Below, piece by piece: positions 62,791 through 64,000 of a stretch of DNA of 64,000 nt; the first letter of the stretch is position 1, and every line of letters begins with the position of its first letter. A model generated the notes under the pieces. The model did no database searches. It was given only the letters and a program-made list of their open reading frames with translations, and was not told the origin of the DNA. Origin of the DNA: Planosporangium mesophilum (GTDB taxonomy: Bacteria; Actinomycetota; Actinomycetes; Mycobacteriales; Micromonosporaceae). The position numbers were made by a program, and so were the translations under genes. The DNA is taken from assembly GCF_016863255.1 (NCBI RefSeq), contig NZ_BOON01000032.1, forward strand, positions 1 to 64,000. Direction: 5' to 3'.

Positions 62791-64000
62791 TCAGCCGCGG
62801 AACCAGTGCTGGGGGCGGGGGTCGATGTTCTGCCAGATGTGCTTGGTCTCGCGGTACTCGTCCAGCCCGGTCGGGCCGAGTTCGCGGCCGATACCGGACT
62901 GCTTGAAACCGCCCCACTCCGCCTGGGGTACGTACGGGTGGTAGTCGTTGATCCAGACCGTGCCGTGGCGCAGCCGCCCCGCGACCCGCTGCGCCTTGCC
63001 GGCGTCGCTGGTCCAGACCGCCCCGGCCAGGCCGTAGTCGGTGTCGTTGCCGATGCGCACCGCGTCATCTTCGTCGATGAACGTCTCCACGGTGAGGACC
63101 GGACCGAAGGACTCGTCGCGGACCACGGTCATGCCGGCGTGACAGTTGTCGAGCACAGTCGGACGGTAATAGAAGCCGCCGGCGAGCGGGGGGTCGTCGG
63201 GGCGGCGGCCGCCGCAGCGCAGCACCGCGCCCTCGGCGACGCCGGCCGCGACGTACGCCTCCACCTTGGACCGGTGCGCCTCCGAGATCAGCGGGCCGGT
63301 CTCGGCCTCGCCGTCGAACGGGCCGCCGAGGCGGATCCGCTCGGCGCGGGCCACCACGGCATCGACGAACGCGTCGTGGATGGACTCCTCCACCACGAGC
63401 CGGGCGCCGGCCGAGCAGACCTGGCCGGAGTGCAGGAAAATCGCGGTGAGCGCGAAATCGACGGCGGTGTCGAAGTCGGCGTCGGCGAAGACGATGTTGG
63501 GGTTCTTTCCGCCGAGTTCGAGGGCGACCCGCTTCACCGTCGCGGCGGCGGCCCCCATGATGCCGCGCCCGGTGGCCAGCCCGCCGGTGAACGACACCAG
63601 GTCGACGTCCGGGTGCTCGGCCAGCGGCGCGCCGACCTCGGCGCCCGCGCCGAGGACGAGGTTGGCGGTACCGGCCGGCAGCCCGGCCTCGTCCAGCAGC
63701 CGCATCAGCAGAATCGCGGTCGACGGCGTCAGCTCGCTGGGCTTGAGGACGAAGGTGTTGCCGGCGGCGAGCGCCGGCGCGACCTTCCACGAGGTCTGGA
63801 GCAGCGGATAGTTCCAGGGTGTGATGAGCCCGCACACGCCGAGCGGCTCGTGGACCACCCGGCTGATGGCGTCGGCGCGGCCGGTGTCGATGACCCGCCC
63901 GCTGTCGGTACCGGCGATGCCCGCGTAGTACCTGAAACAGGCGGCCACGTCGGCCATGTCGTATTCGCTCTCGACCAGGCGCTTGCCGGTGTCGAGCGAC
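62791..64000 (-). CDS. betB: Betaine-aldehyde dehydrogenase, 5' end beyond the window
   Basis: Aldehyde dehydrogenase, 403 codons seen; the frame is open to the window edge and about 90 N-terminal residues are missing. Landmarks: GVCGLITPWNYPLLQTSWKVAPAL, catalytic Glu in VALELGGKNPN, catalytic Cys in LHSGQVCSAGARL and the BetB-like end GFKQSGIGRELGPTGLDEY. It would oxidise betaine aldehyde to glycine betaine. Position beside the betaine-type importer and sarcosine oxidase supports this. It lies 57 bases upstream of the ATPase gene on the same strand. Confidence 0.88.
   Translation of the reverse strand, partial: SLDTGKRLVESEYDMADVAACFRYYAGIAGTDSGRVIDTGRADAISRVVHEPLGVCGLITPWNYPLLQTSWKVAPALAAGNTFVLKPSELTPSTAILLMRLLDEAGLPAGTANLVLGAGAEVGAPLAEHPDVDLVSFTGGLATGRGIMGAAAATVKRVALELGGKNPNIVFADADFDTAVDFALTAIFLHSGQVCSAGARLVVEESIHDAFVDAVVARAERIRLGGPFDGEAETGPLISEAHRSKVEAYVAAGVAEGAVLRCGGRRPDDPPLAGGFYYRPTVLDNCHAGMTVVRDESFGPVLTVETFIDEDDAVRIGNDTDYGLAGAVWTSDAGKAQRVAGRLRHGTVWINDYHPYVPQAEWGGFKQSGIGRELGPTGLDEYRETKHIWQNIDPRPQHWFRG

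Noticed and set aside
1-64000. rRNA or tRNA genes
   Set aside because: None was recognised by eye; a tRNA search was not possible, so a missed tRNA cannot be excluded.

Overview
The window is chromosomal DNA from a high-GC actinobacterium. Three features support this: a conservon-type GTPase operon, a mycothiol-dependent maleylpyruvate isomerase-family enzyme, and a separate three-gene UreA/UreB/UreC urease. The overall gene style is that of Micromonosporaceae (inference; no rRNA or tRNA gene is present to place it). Coding density is high and operons are tightly overlapped (ATGA, GTGA and TGATG junctions).

Layout. 0.75-6 kb: an atypical acyl-CoA dehydrogenase faces a conservon (sensor-kinase-like CvnA, roadblock CvnB, DUF742 CvnC, GTPase CvnD) with a terminal GAF gene. 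6.1-14.5 kb: a four-gene island of two membrane-anchored STAND/NLR-like ATPases, a CHAT caspase-like protease and a 275-residue protein of unknown family. The last remnant of a GH15 glycosidase gene sits at its far edge. 14.6-21.9 kb: small enzymes, an IS5-like element that contains a frameshifted TnpB gene, an ABC exporter behind a MerR-type promoter, and a haloalkane dehalogenase. 22-28.5 kb: a complete ureABCEFGD cluster followed by a urea transporter. 28.5-35 kb: pyruvate oxidase, a patch of decayed and duplicated small genes, a DUF222-HNH gene behind a DNA-damage-type promoter, and a YciO-type protein. 35-45.5 kb: two divergent operons around an XRE-cupin regulator. One carries an NCS1 permease, ADH, aminoaldehyde dehydrogenase, GabT and GabD. 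The other carries a small membrane protein, a SnoaL-like protein, a nitrilase and an agmatinase-family ureohydrolase. 45.5-52.7 kb: a diguanylate cyclase, a small GNAT protein, and topoisomerase IV parE-parC. 52.7-64 kb: sarcosine oxidase soxBDAG behind a large palindrome, a DUF892 gene, a glycine-betaine-type ABC importer and a partial betaine-aldehyde dehydrogenase.

How the genes fit together. The 35-45 kb block reads as catabolism of a guanidino or amino-alcohol compound through GABA to succinate. Its ureohydrolase should release urea, which the urease and urea-transporter block 15 kb away could use. The 52-64 kb block reads as choline/betaine uptake and demethylation through sarcosine.

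The most promising possible new system is the STAND-STAND-CHAT-unknown operon. It looks like an NLR-like defence module whose last gene could be the protease substrate or effector. A second pattern runs through the window: short perfect tandem duplications sit on or beside stop codons or in gene-end regions. Units are 15 bp inside reading frames and 17, 18 or 23 bp outside them. Several genes are collapsed (GH15, WYL regulator, methyltransferase, YchJ copy, TnpB, IS5 transposase), so parts of the window are actively decaying.
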